Shown: positions 28,330 through 36,337 of the stretch, piece by piece
How the letters are laid out: the number at the start of each line of letters is the position of its first letter
Position numbering within the stretch: position 1 is the stretch's first letter
Assembly: GCA_027449605.1 (NCBI GenBank)
Contig: DAIDLH010000030.1
Coordinates: 62,001-126,000 of the forward strand
Direction of reading: 5' to 3'
From: Candidatus Muproteobacteria bacterium
GTDB taxonomy: Bacteria; Pseudomonadota; Gammaproteobacteria; Acidiferrobacterales; Sulfurifustaceae
DNA: 64,000 nucleotides
The notes under the pieces: model-generated
The model's input: the letters and a program-made list of their open reading frames with translations, nothing else
The model's database searches: none
Told to the model about the DNA's origin: nothing
Translations under genes and position numbers: made by a program

Positions 28330-29564
28330 CGATAGGGGCCGAGGCGGGAGGCGCGGCAAAACAAGACCTCTGGCCGGGCGAGCGGACACCGCCGGGCGCG
28401 ACGGAGGCGCGGACGCGGCGCGCTGCGAGGATATCGGTGTTCTATTCCTTCGATGAGGCGCAATCGGTGTGGAGGAGTTTCGAGAGGCACGCCGAAGGAT
28501 ACGTCTTCCAGCGTTACGACTGGCTCAGAAGCTGGCATGAATTCATCGGCGCAGGGCCGGACCTGTGCGTCTGTATAACCGTGGTCGAATGTCCCGAGGG
28601 CGCGCCGGCGATGCTGCTGCCGCTTGCCGTCGAGCGACGAGGGCCCGTCCGGTGTCTCGTCTGGCTCGGCGGCAAGATCACCGATTATTGCGCTCCGCTG
28701 CTGGCCAGGGATTGTCCCCGCGTCCTGGATCTGAAACGGTTCGCTCTCCTTTGGCGGGAGATCCGCGATCGGTTGCCCCGCCACGATGCCGTGATTCTGG
28801 AAAAGCAGCCGGAGTTCGTCGGTTCGCAAGAGAATCCGTTTTTTCATCTGGCGCATGCCCCGAGCGTGGGCGACGCCCATTTCACCCACCTCGGAGGCGA
28901 GTACGAATCGTTCTTGCGGGCCAAGCGCAGCAATCATTGGCTGAACCTGGAGCGCAAGAAAGAACGAGGCATGGCGAAGCGAGGCAAACTGCTCTACCGT
29001 GTCGCCGGCGATCCGGCGGAGGCGCTGCGGATTCTGCAGGAAACGATGCGGCAGAAGTCGCAAGGCTATCGGGCGCTTGGCGTCCCGGATTTGTTCGCGG
29101 ATCCGCGTTATCGACGATTCTTCGTCCACATGTCCGCGCGCCATCTGCGGGACGGTCTGGTGCATGCATCCGCCCTGATGCTGGACGATCGGGTCATCGC
29201 CACGCATTGGGGGCTCCTCCATCAGGGAAGGTTTTATTGTTATTTGCCGGCGCATGCGCGCGATGAATTGTCCCGCTATTCGCCGGGGAATGCCTTGTTA
29301 CGCCGGTTGTTCGAATGGTGCATCGCGCACGGCGTGCAGGTATTCGATTTCACGATCGGCGACGAGATCTATAAGTACGGCTGGTGCGACCGGGAACTCC
29401 GGATGTTCGACTGCATTCACGCGGTCACGCCGCGCGGATGGTTATACGCGACGACGCTGCAACGCGCGCGCCGCGTGAAGCGCTGGGTTCTGCGATCGCC
29501 GCTGTTACGACGCCCGGCACGATCCCTGCGTACGCGGTTAGGCAGAATCTGGAACCGCGGATGA
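28326..29564 (+). CDS. FemAB/GNAT-like acyltransferase (CelD type)
   Basis: 412 residues with a GNAT-6 type fold: YVFQRYDWLRSWHEF, AMLLPLAVERRGPVRCLVWLGG, RAKRSNHWLNLERKKER, GLLHQGRFYCYLPAHARDELSRYSPGNALLRRLFEWC and VQVFDFTIGDEIYKYGW. Relatives occur in cellulose and other polysaccharide loci, where they are thought to transfer acyl or aminoacyl groups. GTG at 28326 overlaps the stop of the fusion gene. Last same-strand gene of the locus. Confidence 0.8.
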   Translation: MTIGAEAGGAAKQDLWPGERTPPGATEARTRRAARISVFYSFDEAQSVWRSFERHAEGYVFQRYDWLRSWHEFIGAGPDLCVCITVVECPEGAPAMLLPLAVERRGPVRCLVWLGGKITDYCAPLLARDCPRVLDLKRFALLWREIRDRLPRHDAVILEKQPEFVGSQENPFFHLAHAPSVGDAHFTHLGGEYESFLRAKRSNHWLNLERKKERGMAKRGKLLYRVAGDPAEALRILQETMRQKSQGYRALGVPDLFADPRYRRFFVHMSARHLRDGLVHASALMLDDRVIATHWGLLHQGRFYCYLPAHARDELSRYSPGNALLRRLFEWCIAHGVQVFDFTIGDEIYKYGWCDRELRMFDCIHAVTPRGWLYATTLQRARRVKRWVLRSPLLRRPARSLRTRLGRIWNRG

Positions 29565-29629
29565 ACGCCGATCGACATTTCCTCCGCGCGCGTCCGCGGC
29601 TTCAAAAGTTTTTTCGAGACGGTTTCCCG

Positions 29630-30685
29630 TCACCCCACGTCGAGTCGCTGAAAGCCGCGCCACAGCGCGACAGGCGCTCCGCTCAGGTACAGCTCGATGT
29701 AGCGTAGATGCTGATACGACCCGTGAAGCGTGACGCGCGGCAGCGCTTCCAGATGGCGCGCGTGCTCGGAGAAAAGCACGCCCTTGCGCGTGGTCGTGGC
29801 GGTCGCGAAGCCGAGATCGCGAATGATTTTGAATTCGCGCCGGCTCGCCGAAGCGGAATCGCCGTAGGGATAGGCGAAATGTCGGACCGGCGCCCCGGTT
29901 CGCTCCGCGATGAGCGCGCGGCTCTGCGCCGCCTCGCGGCGGATCTCCTCGGGGCTGAGCCAGCTCAGGGCCGAATGCGAGATCGTATGCGCCCCGAGAG
30001 TCGCCAGACCGCCGCCGGCGAGTTCGGCGATCCTGTCCCAGGACATGGCCGTGCTCCGGCAGAACGCCGCGGGGTCGATAGGGTACCGGTCGAGCATCGC
30101 CTCGACGCTGGCGCGCTGAACGGCGGGCGGCATCGATCGTAGCGCCCAGTATATTCGGTTGTATGCCCGTGTCTTCCGATGCAGCGAATCGGTCGGGAAA
30201 AGGACTTCACGATCGCGGAGGCGGATCGCGATCGCGTCGTTGTCGCGCACGATCTCTTCCAGCAACCACCACCACAGCACGGCGGTTCCGTCCGGCAATC
30301 CCGTGTGGATGTAGACGGTAAACGGGGCGCGGTACTTCAGGAAGACGGGCAAGGCATGGAGATAGTTGTCGAGATAGCCGTCATCCAGGGTGAAGCAGAC
30401 GAAACGTCGCTGGAAATCCTTTTCGACAAGCCGCCGTTGCGCCTCGTCCAGGGTAACGATCTGGTAATTCTGCGCCAGGACCCATTGAATCGTTTCTTCC
30501 AGAAATTCAGGCGTTACTTCGAGGATGCGGTTGGGTGAAAACGGACCGCGCCGGTCCGCGGGGCGCACGTGGTGAAGCATGAAAATCGCGCCGACGCCGC
30601 CGAAGGCGGGCTTGAACAAGCGGTACGTGCCCGTGTAATAGAGAACGTCCATCGCCGGTCTCATCAGTTGCGTTTTCAGCGGCAT
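29630..30685 (-). CDS. Polysaccharide deacetylase family protein
   Basis: 351 residues from the preferred ATG at 30685 (an in-frame ATG lies at 30718). NodB-like motifs: CFTLDDGYLDNY (Asp-Asp metal/catalytic pair), GAHTISHSALS (metal-binding His-x4-His) and HFAYPYGD. It likely removes acetyl or other N-/O-acyl groups from a polysaccharide. It converges on the EPS operon end with only 65 bases between and no visible terminator, so it may act on the same polymer. Confidence 0.85.
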   Translation of the reverse strand: MPLKTQLMRPAMDVLYYTGTYRLFKPAFGGVGAIFMLHHVRPADRRGPFSPNRILEVTPEFLEETIQWVLAQNYQIVTLDEAQRRLVEKDFQRRFVCFTLDDGYLDNYLHALPVFLKYRAPFTVYIHTGLPDGTAVLWWWLLEEIVRDNDAIAIRLRDREVLFPTDSLHRKTRAYNRIYWALRSMPPAVQRASVEAMLDRYPIDPAAFCRSTAMSWDRIAELAGGGLATLGAHTISHSALSWLSPEEIRREAAQSRALIAERTGAPVRHFAYPYGDSASASRREFKIIRDLGFATATTTRKGVLFSEHARHLEALPRVTLHGSYQHLRYIELYLSGAPVALWRGFQRLDVG

Positions 30686-30718
30686 AGTCGATTCCCCGCG
30701 CCTGGCCGTATCGGCCAT

Positions 30719-31136
30719 GGCGTTCTTGGCGGATGAATTCGCCCAAGGTCCGCTGCAAGGATGGCTGACGCGTGCATGGCGTTGTAAAAATACTTCGTTC
30801 TTTGGAGATTTGGCTACAGGTAAACACCGGCGAATCCTCCGGGGAAAGTACTGCGCATGACGACCGGCGATCTTGAATTCCCGTCATCTCGCATCGTGCG
30901 TCGATGCGGCCGCGGTATGTCGACCGTTCGAGAGGAGGGATTTTCCGTGGACGCCGGGTGATGCGATGTTCCGTCAACCGATCAGGCAACGGGCGACTCG
31001 AACATCGAATAAACCGGGAACTTTTCCGGAATGAATGCCGGTATTTACCGGATTGATGCTTTCGTCGGCAATGTGCAATGTAGCTTATTCTTGTGCGTAT
31101 ACGACCGTAATCATCCAGGACACGGAGAAAATCGAT
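30719..31136. other. Divergent intergenic region
   Basis: About 420 bases between the deacetylase and the methyltransferase. It contains several short inverted pieces (for example CCGGTATTTACCGG near 31038) but no gene and no promoter I can assign with confidence. Confidence 0.5.
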
Positions 31137-31820
31137 ATGAGCGAGCATGAAAATTCGACCTCGGCCATGGAGAAACCCGCCGCTCTCAATATCCATGATG
31201 TCTACGCATTTTTCATGAAATTTTTCAGGAAACCGAGGATGCGGTTCTTCATGAAGACGTTTCGTCCGACGGCGAATACCGTCATCCTGGACGTAGGAGG
31301 AACGCCGTATAACTGGGATTTAGTACGCTGCGAATCCAGAATCGTCCTGTTCAATCTGGATGTCCCGGCGCAACTTCCTCCGGCGTCACCGTCGAATTAT
31401 CGTTACGTGGGGGGCAGCGGCACCAGGCTGCCTTATATGGACGCCTCGTACGATATCGCCTATTCCAATTCCGTGATCGAACATTTGCGGACCTTCGAGG
31501 AACAAATGAAATTTGCTTCCGAGATCCGCCGAGTCGGCCTGAAGGTGTGGGTCCAGACGCCCGCCCGCAGTTTCTTCATGGAGCCTCACTTCGTTACTCC
31601 ATTCATACATTTCCTGCCTCGCCGATGGCAGAAACGACTGGTACGAAATTTCACCGTTTGGGGCTGGTTCACCCGCCCCACGCCGCAGCAAGTGGATGAC
31701 TTCCTGCAGGAGATACGGCTTCTGAATTTTCAGGAAATGCGGGAGTTATTTCCCGATTGCCGAATATACAAGGAAAAGTTTCTTTTCATGACCAAGGCAT
31801 ATATCGCCGTTAGAATCTAG
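31137..31820 (+). CDS. SAM-dependent methyltransferase-like protein
   Basis: 227 residues. A class I methyltransferase pattern: TVILDVGGTPYNWDLV (motif I, with an atypical second half), LFNLDVP (acidic residue after beta 2), LPYMDASYDIAYSNSVIEHL (motif with S-N-S-V-I-E-H, as in Methyltransf_11) and VQTPARSFFMEPH. The C-terminal part is basic and aromatic. Substrate unknown; a glycan or lipid precursor is possible given the EPS neighbours. ATG at 31137 follows a CGGAG site. Confidence 0.75.
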   Translation: MSEHENSTSAMEKPAALNIHDVYAFFMKFFRKPRMRFFMKTFRPTANTVILDVGGTPYNWDLVRCESRIVLFNLDVPAQLPPASPSNYRYVGGSGTRLPYMDASYDIAYSNSVIEHLRTFEEQMKFASEIRRVGLKVWVQTPARSFFMEPHFVTPFIHFLPRRWQKRLVRNFTVWGWFTRPTPQQVDDFLQEIRLLNFQEMRELFPDCRIYKEKFLFMTKAYIAVRI

Positions 31821-31927
31821 CCTCGGCCGCGTCGACTTCTATTTTCAAACCGTACATTTCGTCTCGCGCTCGTGGTACCATGCGCGTCCAGCATGACTCG
31901 CTATTCACGCAGGCTGAACCGCGCTAG

Positions 31928-33094
31928 ATGATCCTGCACATCGACATGGATGCGTTTTACGCTTCCATCGAGGAGCGGGATCGCCCCGGCCTCCGCGGCA
32001 AGCCGATGGTCGTCGGCGGCAATCCGCACAAGCGCGGCGTCGTGGCCGCGGCCAACTACGCGGCGCGCTACTTCGGCATCCACAGCGCCATGCCGACGGC
32101 GCAGGCCAAGCGCCTCTGTCCGCATCTGATCGTTCTCCCGCCGCGCCACGCTTATTACGCGCAGGTCTCGCAGCACATCCGCGACATCTTTCTCCGCTAC
32201 ACGCCGCTCGTGGAACCGTTGTCGCTCGACGAGGCGTTCCTCGACGTGACCCACAGCCGGCAGCTGTTCGGCGAACCGGCGCGCATCGGCTGGCGCATCA
32301 AGCGCGAGATCCGCGACGAACTGACGCTCACCGCCTCGGTGGGTGTGGCGCACAACAAGTTCCTGGCCAAGGTGGCGAGCGATGCGGGCAAGCCCGACGG
32401 TTTCCTTGTGGTCAACGCCGCCAATGCCCAGTCCTTCCTCGATCCGCTGCCGGTCACGAAATTGTGGGGCGTGGGCAAGGTCGGCAACCGTCGTTTGCAG
32501 AAACTGGGGATCAACACGATCCGCGAACTGCGCGCCGCGCCGCGCGGGGCGCTGGACGATCTATTCGGCAGTTGGGGCGAGGTATTATGGGAACTGGCGC
32601 ACGGCATCGATGACCGGGCGGTGATCCCCGATCACAAGGCCAAGTCGTTGTCGCACGAGACGACCTTCGCCGAAGACATCGCCGACATCGTTGAACTACG
32701 CGGCTGGCTGCTCGACCTGACGCGCCAGGTGGCGGCGCGCCTGCGGCGCAACCGTTTGCGCGGCCGCACCGTGCATCTCAAGATCCGCTTTTCCAATTTC
32801 CGCACCATCACCCGCTCGCACACGCTGCCGCAGTCCACCGACATCACGCAGGAACTGTGGAACGCGGCGCTGGAACTGCTGACGCGGAATCTGCCGATCC
32901 CGCCGCGCGGCGTGCGCCTGCTGGGGTTCAGCGTCAGCGGTTTCGATGACGCCGAATCGCGTCAGGCGGATCTGTTTTGCGAACCGGAGAATGAAAAAAA
33001 CGTCCGGCTCGACACCGTCAGCGACTGGATCCAGACGCGTTTCGGCCGGGCGGCGCTGACGCGCGCCGCCGAGCTGGTGCATATGACGGATTAG
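31928..33094 (+). CDS. dinB: DNA polymerase IV
   Basis: 388 residues of the Y-family. HIDMDAFYASIEERD at the N-terminus and SLDEAFLDVT near residue 100 provide the catalytic acidic residues; GVGKVGNRRLQKLGINTI is the helix-hairpin-helix, and the little-finger domain follows. It performs error-prone translesion synthesis. No CTGT-N8-ACAG LexA box is visible upstream. No beta-clamp motif is obvious at the C-terminus (ends TRAAELVHMTD). Confidence 0.96.
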   Translation: MILHIDMDAFYASIEERDRPGLRGKPMVVGGNPHKRGVVAAANYAARYFGIHSAMPTAQAKRLCPHLIVLPPRHAYYAQVSQHIRDIFLRYTPLVEPLSLDEAFLDVTHSRQLFGEPARIGWRIKREIRDELTLTASVGVAHNKFLAKVASDAGKPDGFLVVNAANAQSFLDPLPVTKLWGVGKVGNRRLQKLGINTIRELRAAPRGALDDLFGSWGEVLWELAHGIDDRAVIPDHKAKSLSHETTFAEDIADIVELRGWLLDLTRQVAARLRRNRLRGRTVHLKIRFSNFRTITRSHTLPQSTDITQELWNAALELLTRNLPIPPRGVRLLGFSVSGFDDAESRQADLFCEPENEKNVRLDTVSDWIQTRFGRAALTRAAELVHMTD

Positions 33095-33105
33095 ACAAAA
33101 TGGCG

Positions 33106-33124
33106 CGTGGTACGCGCCCTACGT
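33106..33124. repeat. Short hairpin, half-site of the MITE-like repeat
   Basis: A 7-bp inverted repeat (GGCGCGT / ACGCGCC) directly after dinB, followed by CTACG. The same half-site occurs near 3908 and 40399. It may act as a weak bidirectional terminator between convergent genes. Confidence 0.45.
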
Positions 33125-33133
33125 CGCTACAAA

Positions 33134-33625
33134 CTATTTTCCGGCGGGCATGAAGGTTCGTGCGTCGATCTCGCCGCGGTTGAGCATTTCCACCATTCTT
33201 GCCACCACCCGTTCGCGCGCTTCGTCGGAGAGCTTGAACATCTCCTCGGATTGCATGATGCCGGGCAGGGTCATGGTCGGGTCATAAAGGCGCGACAATA
33301 CGATTTGCACCGTGGCTTCTTCTTCCGCCGGATCGGGCTTCTTCTTTTCCACCGTGCCGGGGGGCGCGGCGGGCGACGGCGGGGCGCCGGTGGCCGGTAG
33401 CGGCGGCGGATCGCGGCGCACCGCCATGGAAACTTGCGCCGTATCGGTGCTCACTGAAATGACGGGAATGTCCATTTTCTGGTCGCGCGGCGGCATTTGT
33501 GCTTGATTTGTGCTTGCCGGTGACACGACGGCGGGTGGATTGTTGCCGATTAAATGGTAAGTGATGGCAGCGCCGATAAGGACACCCGTCGTACCGGAAA
33601 TTATCCCGATATATACAGATCGCAT
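33134..33625 (-). CDS. Membrane-anchored hypothetical protein
   Basis: 163 residues. One N-terminal membrane helix (VYIGIISGTTGVLIGAAITY), a Pro/Ala-rich extended region (~30-95) and a charged helical C-terminus (EEATVQIVLSRLYDPTMTLPGIMQSEEMF..) that may be the functional domain. AGGAGG just upstream of the ATG supports the start. No family recognised. It is isolated, with the hairpin at 33702-33729 upstream. Confidence 0.7.
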   Translation of the reverse strand: MRSVYIGIISGTTGVLIGAAITYHLIGNNPPAVVSPASTNQAQMPPRDQKMDIPVISVSTDTAQVSMAVRRDPPPLPATGAPPSPAAPPGTVEKKKPDPAEEEATVQIVLSRLYDPTMTLPGIMQSEEMFKLSDEARERVVARMVEMLNRGEIDARTFMPAGK

Positions 33626-33701
33626 GGTTCCTCCTGTTCGACGAAATCACCAACGCGGAATGGCGTCGCGCAGGGTAGCGGCGTCCGATATCGAGAAAGC
33701 C

Positions 33702-33729
33702 GCCCCATGCCACGAGCGTGGCATGGGGC
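33702..33729. repeat. 12-bp perfect hairpin
   Basis: GCCCCATGCCAC and its exact complement around a 4-nt loop GAGC. It lies upstream of the hypothetical gene and far downstream of tusA. On the minus strand GGCTTTCTC follows, a poor T-run, so a terminator role is possible but weak. Confidence 0.6.
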
Positions 33730-33790
33730 CGCAAAATACGCATCCCCTCGACATGCGGGACACGGCAATTTTTTAGAAGTGGTGCTTAAT

Positions 33791-33914
33791 TAGAACCTAT
33801 CTCAAAATAGACGTAGGGTGGGCAATGCCCACCGTCGGATAGCCAGCGAAGCCGTATTGGTGGGCGATGCCCACCCTACAAATATCTGCCGGAGCGTTTT
33901 TGAGATAGGTTCTA
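33791..33914. mobile_element. MITE with 17-bp perfect terminal inverted repeats
   Basis: 124 bp bounded by TAGAACCTATCTCAAAA and its exact complement (33898-33914). Inside are a second inverted pair, GTAGGGTGGGCAATGCCCACC-like and GGTGGGCGATGCCCACCCTAC-like arms. No coding capacity. TA at both outer ends could be a 2-bp target duplication, as for IS630 or some IS5-family elements. A decayed copy sits at 3931-4014. Confidence 0.82.
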
Positions 33915-34015
33915 GACATAAGGCAATTCATTGTCAACGAGGGCGCGACCGGGTGTCGTTGCGATGCAGCGATCGTCGCTTCGATCCGCCGCCGCGCCGT
34001 TTTCCGCGGCATACG

Positions 34016-34243
34016 TTACGCGGCTTTCTCGACGATGAAGATGAATTTTTCGTTACATTGTCTGCTTTCCACGATGGTGTTCCCGGTCTGTTTGCTCCAG
34101 GCCTGCACGTCCTTCACGGAACCGGGATCGGTGGCGATCATTTCCAGCCGCTCGCTGGGTCTCAGGTTTTTCACGGCCTTGGACAGGCGCAGGATCGGGA
34201 TCGGGCAGTTCATTCCGCTGCAATCGATAGACATGGTGCTCAT
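34016..34243 (-). CDS. tusA: TusA-family sulfurtransferase
   Basis: 75 residues, the family length. The signature Cys-Pro-x-Pro appears as GMNCPIPILR with active Cys13, then KAVKNLRPSERLEMIATDPGSVKDVQAW. TusA proteins carry persulfide sulfur for tRNA thiolation, cofactor synthesis or dissimilatory sulfur oxidation; the exact paralogue cannot be told. AAAGGAG precedes the ATG. It follows tetR and the SnoaL-like gene on the same strand, so co-transcription is likely. Confidence 0.88.
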   Translation of the reverse strand: MSTMSIDCSGMNCPIPILRLSKAVKNLRPSERLEMIATDPGSVKDVQAWSKQTGNTIVESRQCNEKFIFIVEKAA

Positions 34244-34291
34244 GGTTGTCTCCTTTGAGAGTGGTGTCGAAATCGGGCCCGAGAGCCCGGC

Positions 34292-34765
34292 CTAAAACGG
34301 CTCCCCGCGCACGGCTTTCCGATAGCGTTCGAGCAGCGCCGGGTCTTCGATCGAGCCGTGGTGATGGACCTGCTGCCAGCGGCCGTCCCGTCTGCGGAAC
34401 ACGCGGCTGGTGCGAATCGCGAGGTCGAGACGTTTTCCGTCGCGCTCGAGGCAGCCGCGTTCGCGGCCGACGGCGTAAAAGAGATTCTCCGATTCGTGCA
34501 GGGTGTAGTCGTAAAATTCGACGTAGACCTTCGCCGGCCCGTTGAAGATCCGCTCATAGACTCCGCGGATTTCTTCCCAGCCGCGATGCAGGCCGCCGAG
34601 AGGGTTCGACATCGCGATATCGTCCGACGGCGACCAGTTGCGTCTCATGGCGCCGAGGTCGCGGGTGTTGAAGGCGCCGTAGAAACCCACGAGCGCGTAC
34701 AACGCCGACTGACTGCTGACGAGGCATTCTCTGCCGGTGATCGGAGCTTGAATGGGTGCGTTCAT
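34292..34765 (-). CDS. SnoaL-like (NTF2-fold) protein
   Basis: 157 residues with the NTF2-like pattern: FYGAFNTRDLGAMRRNWSPSDDIAMSNPLGG, GWEEIRGVYERIF, VYVEFYDYTLHESENLFYAVGRERG and SRVFRRRDGRWQQVHHHGSI. The family includes isomerases, hydrolases and proteins with no known activity. Its ATG overlaps the tetR stop by four bases, and tusA follows 48 bases later. Confidence 0.8.
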   Translation of the reverse strand: MNAPIQAPITGRECLVSSQSALYALVGFYGAFNTRDLGAMRRNWSPSDDIAMSNPLGGLHRGWEEIRGVYERIFNGPAKVYVEFYDYTLHESENLFYAVGRERGCLERDGKRLDLAIRTSRVFRRRDGRWQQVHHHGSIEDPALLERYRKAVRGEPF

Positions 34766-35400
34766 GGTCTGCCTCCCGAGGATTTTTCCAGTCCGCGCAG
34801 AAAAATCGCGACATGCGTCGCGGCCGCGCGGCGTGTTTCATCCCCAGCGAAGTCCGGGTGACGCACCACGCTGCGCATCACGCTCAGGCCGAGCAGGCCG
34901 GCGAAGAAACTGCGCGCATAAGCCTTGGCGTCGCCGGCGCAGAAGCGGCCGGTCGCCTGGCCTTCGGCGATTTCATAGGCGACGTACTCGATGATGCGTT
35001 CGAAATGTTCTTCGGTCAGTTCGTCCACCGCCTCGTCCCGCTCCAGCGCTGCGTACAGGATCAGCCGCAGCCACGCCGGATCGGCCTCGGTTTGTTCCAG
35101 CACCCAGGCGGACAGCTTCGTGAGCACGTCTTCCAGATCGTATTCCGGGGCGTAGTAGAGGAGCTGTTCCACTTCGGTGAAATGCTTGCGCGCGCACAAC
35201 TGTTCCAGTATCGCGTCGTAGAGTTCGCGCTTGGTCGGGAAGTGCTGGAACACCAGCGCGTCGCTCGTGCCCACGGCGTCGGCGATGTCCTTGATCCGGG
35301 TGGCGCGAAAACCCTGGCGCGCGAACAGGGCGATGGCCTTGCGCACGATCAGGTTGCGACGTTCTTCCGCCGTCAGGCGCTTGCGTTTTTTCTTAGTCAT
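34762..35400 (-). CDS. TetR-family transcriptional regulator
   Basis: 212 residues. N-terminal TetR HTH: IVRKAIALFARQGFRATRIKDIADAVGTSDALVFQHFPTKREL is visible in pieces across residues ~15-58. The C-terminal helices form the ligand/dimer domain. ATG at 35400 (MTKKKRKRL) is preferred because the upstream in-frame extension to 35436 would translate through the operator palindrome. First gene of the tetR-SnoaL-tusA operon and probably self-repressed. Confidence 0.92.
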   Translation of the reverse strand: MTKKKRKRLTAEERRNLIVRKAIALFARQGFRATRIKDIADAVGTSDALVFQHFPTKRELYDAILEQLCARKHFTEVEQLLYYAPEYDLEDVLTKLSAWVLEQTEADPAWLRLILYAALERDEAVDELTEEHFERIIEYVAYEIAEGQATGRFCAGDAKAYARSFFAGLLGLSVMRSVVRHPDFAGDETRRAAATHVAIFLRGLEKSSGGRP

Positions 35401-35401
35401 A

Positions 35402-35436
35402 ACTAACTTAGTATCAGCTAAGTTAGTGGCTGTCAA
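35402..35436 (-). promoter_or_regulatory. TetR operator and overlapping promoter
   Basis: A perfect 10-bp inverted repeat, ACTAACTTAG and CTAAGTTAGT with a 6-bp spacer, occupies 35402-35427, one base from the start codon. TTGACA at 35436-35431 is an ideal -35; the best -10 candidates (GATACT or TACTAA, minus strand) lie within the palindrome. Transcription would then begin at or next to the ATG, implying a leaderless mRNA and tight autorepression. Confidence 0.72.
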
Positions 35437-35600
35437 CCGGTATGACGTAGCTGCTGGATAAAATGCTTAAAATCATGAGTTTTAGCAGGCGCGCGACCAA
35501 GCCGCCGGCGGAGCAGAGAGATCGAGGAGAACGCCATGGTCATGCGCCGGCGGCGGTGCTGGCCGGCGCATGACCGGGCAAGAATAAGGATCGGACAGAT

Positions 35601-35798
35601 TCAGGCCGCGCGCCGACGTTCCTCGCGGAAGGCTTTTTGCAGTTGTACGCGCAGTTCTGGCGTGTCCTTGTGCCCGTGCACGGATATCGCGTGCTGCACG
35701 GCGGCCTCCAGCAACTCCGCGTCGCTGTCAGCGAAGATGGTGACCGTGCAATTCATCTGGTTGGGGTATTCACGACAATCAATGTATTTCCGGGACAT
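35601..35798 (-). CDS. DUF1059 family small protein (copy 1)
   Basis: 65 residues. The DUF1059 pattern is complete: MSRKYIDCREYP, MNCTVTIFADSDAELLEAAVQHA and HGHKDTPELRVQLQKAF. Two cysteines (Cys8 and Cys16) are conserved with the paralogue at 36012, which suggests a redox or metal role, but function is unknown. AAGGAGG precedes the ATG and a promoter is visible at 35899-35926. Confidence 0.88.
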   Translation of the reverse strand: MSRKYIDCREYPNQMNCTVTIFADSDAELLEAAVQHAISVHGHKDTPELRVQLQKAFREERRRAA

Positions 35799-35898
35799 GA
35801 GTTCCTCCTTGAATAAATGATCTGACGGGAATCGAACACAATGCGGGACATAAACGACCGATACCGGCCCGGAAGCAAGGTGACAGGCCTGACGTCAC

Positions 35899-35926
35899 GC
35901 TATACCCCGGCGGCGAGGCCTGTCAA
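35899..35926 (-). promoter_or_regulatory. Predicted sigma-70 promoter for DUF1059 copy 1
   Basis: On the minus strand TTGACA (35926-35921), 16 bp, then TATAGC (35904-35899). It points at the gene starting at 35798, leaving a leader of about 95 nt. Confidence 0.5.
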
Positions 35927-36011
35927 CCATGCGCCCTGAAACCGCAGGGTTCCCGCTGCCGATGCCGGCTGCAGCAATTGATGTCGTGTTTCAGGGTTCG
36001 CCGGGCGGCAG

Positions 36012-36215
36012 TCAACCGCAGATGATAGCGCGCCGTTTTTCGGTCTTGCACAGTTTTTTCAATTGTTCCCGCAGTTCGGGCGTGTCCTGGCATCCGTGGG
36101 CCTTTACCGCATGTTCGATCGCAGCCTCGATCAATTCTTCTTCGTTGTCCGCAAAGATAGCCACGGTGCAGTTTACGTGGGGAAAATCGCGACAATCTAT
36201 GAATTTTCTGATCAT
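36012..36215 (-). CDS. DUF1059 family small protein (copy 2)
   Basis: 67 residues, clearly a paralogue of the gene at 35601: MIRKFIDCRDFPHVNCTVAIFAD, EELIEAAIEHAVKAHG and DTPELREQLKKL align over the full length. It adds Cys residues near the end (KLCKTEKRRAIICG). GGAGG precedes the ATG. The pair is separated by ~210 bases with its own promoter between, so the two may respond to different signals. Confidence 0.87.
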   Translation of the reverse strand: MIRKFIDCRDFPHVNCTVAIFADNEEELIEAAIEHAVKAHGCQDTPELREQLKKLCKTEKRRAIICG

Positions 36216-36337
36216 GGTTCCTCCAGAAGCGCCGCCGGCATAAACGAATCGTCCGGGATCCGGGTTTTCCGCATCAGCATCAGAGACGCGGAACGGCGCA
36301 CGATCATTCCATTCCGGGCAAAGCTTCAGAGCGAACT

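Noticed and set aside
31821-31927. LexA box before dinB
   Set aside because: No CTGT-N8-ACAG or close variant was found.
35401-35436. Twelve-codon N-terminal extension of the TetR protein
   Set aside because: It would translate the operator palindrome and the -35 element.
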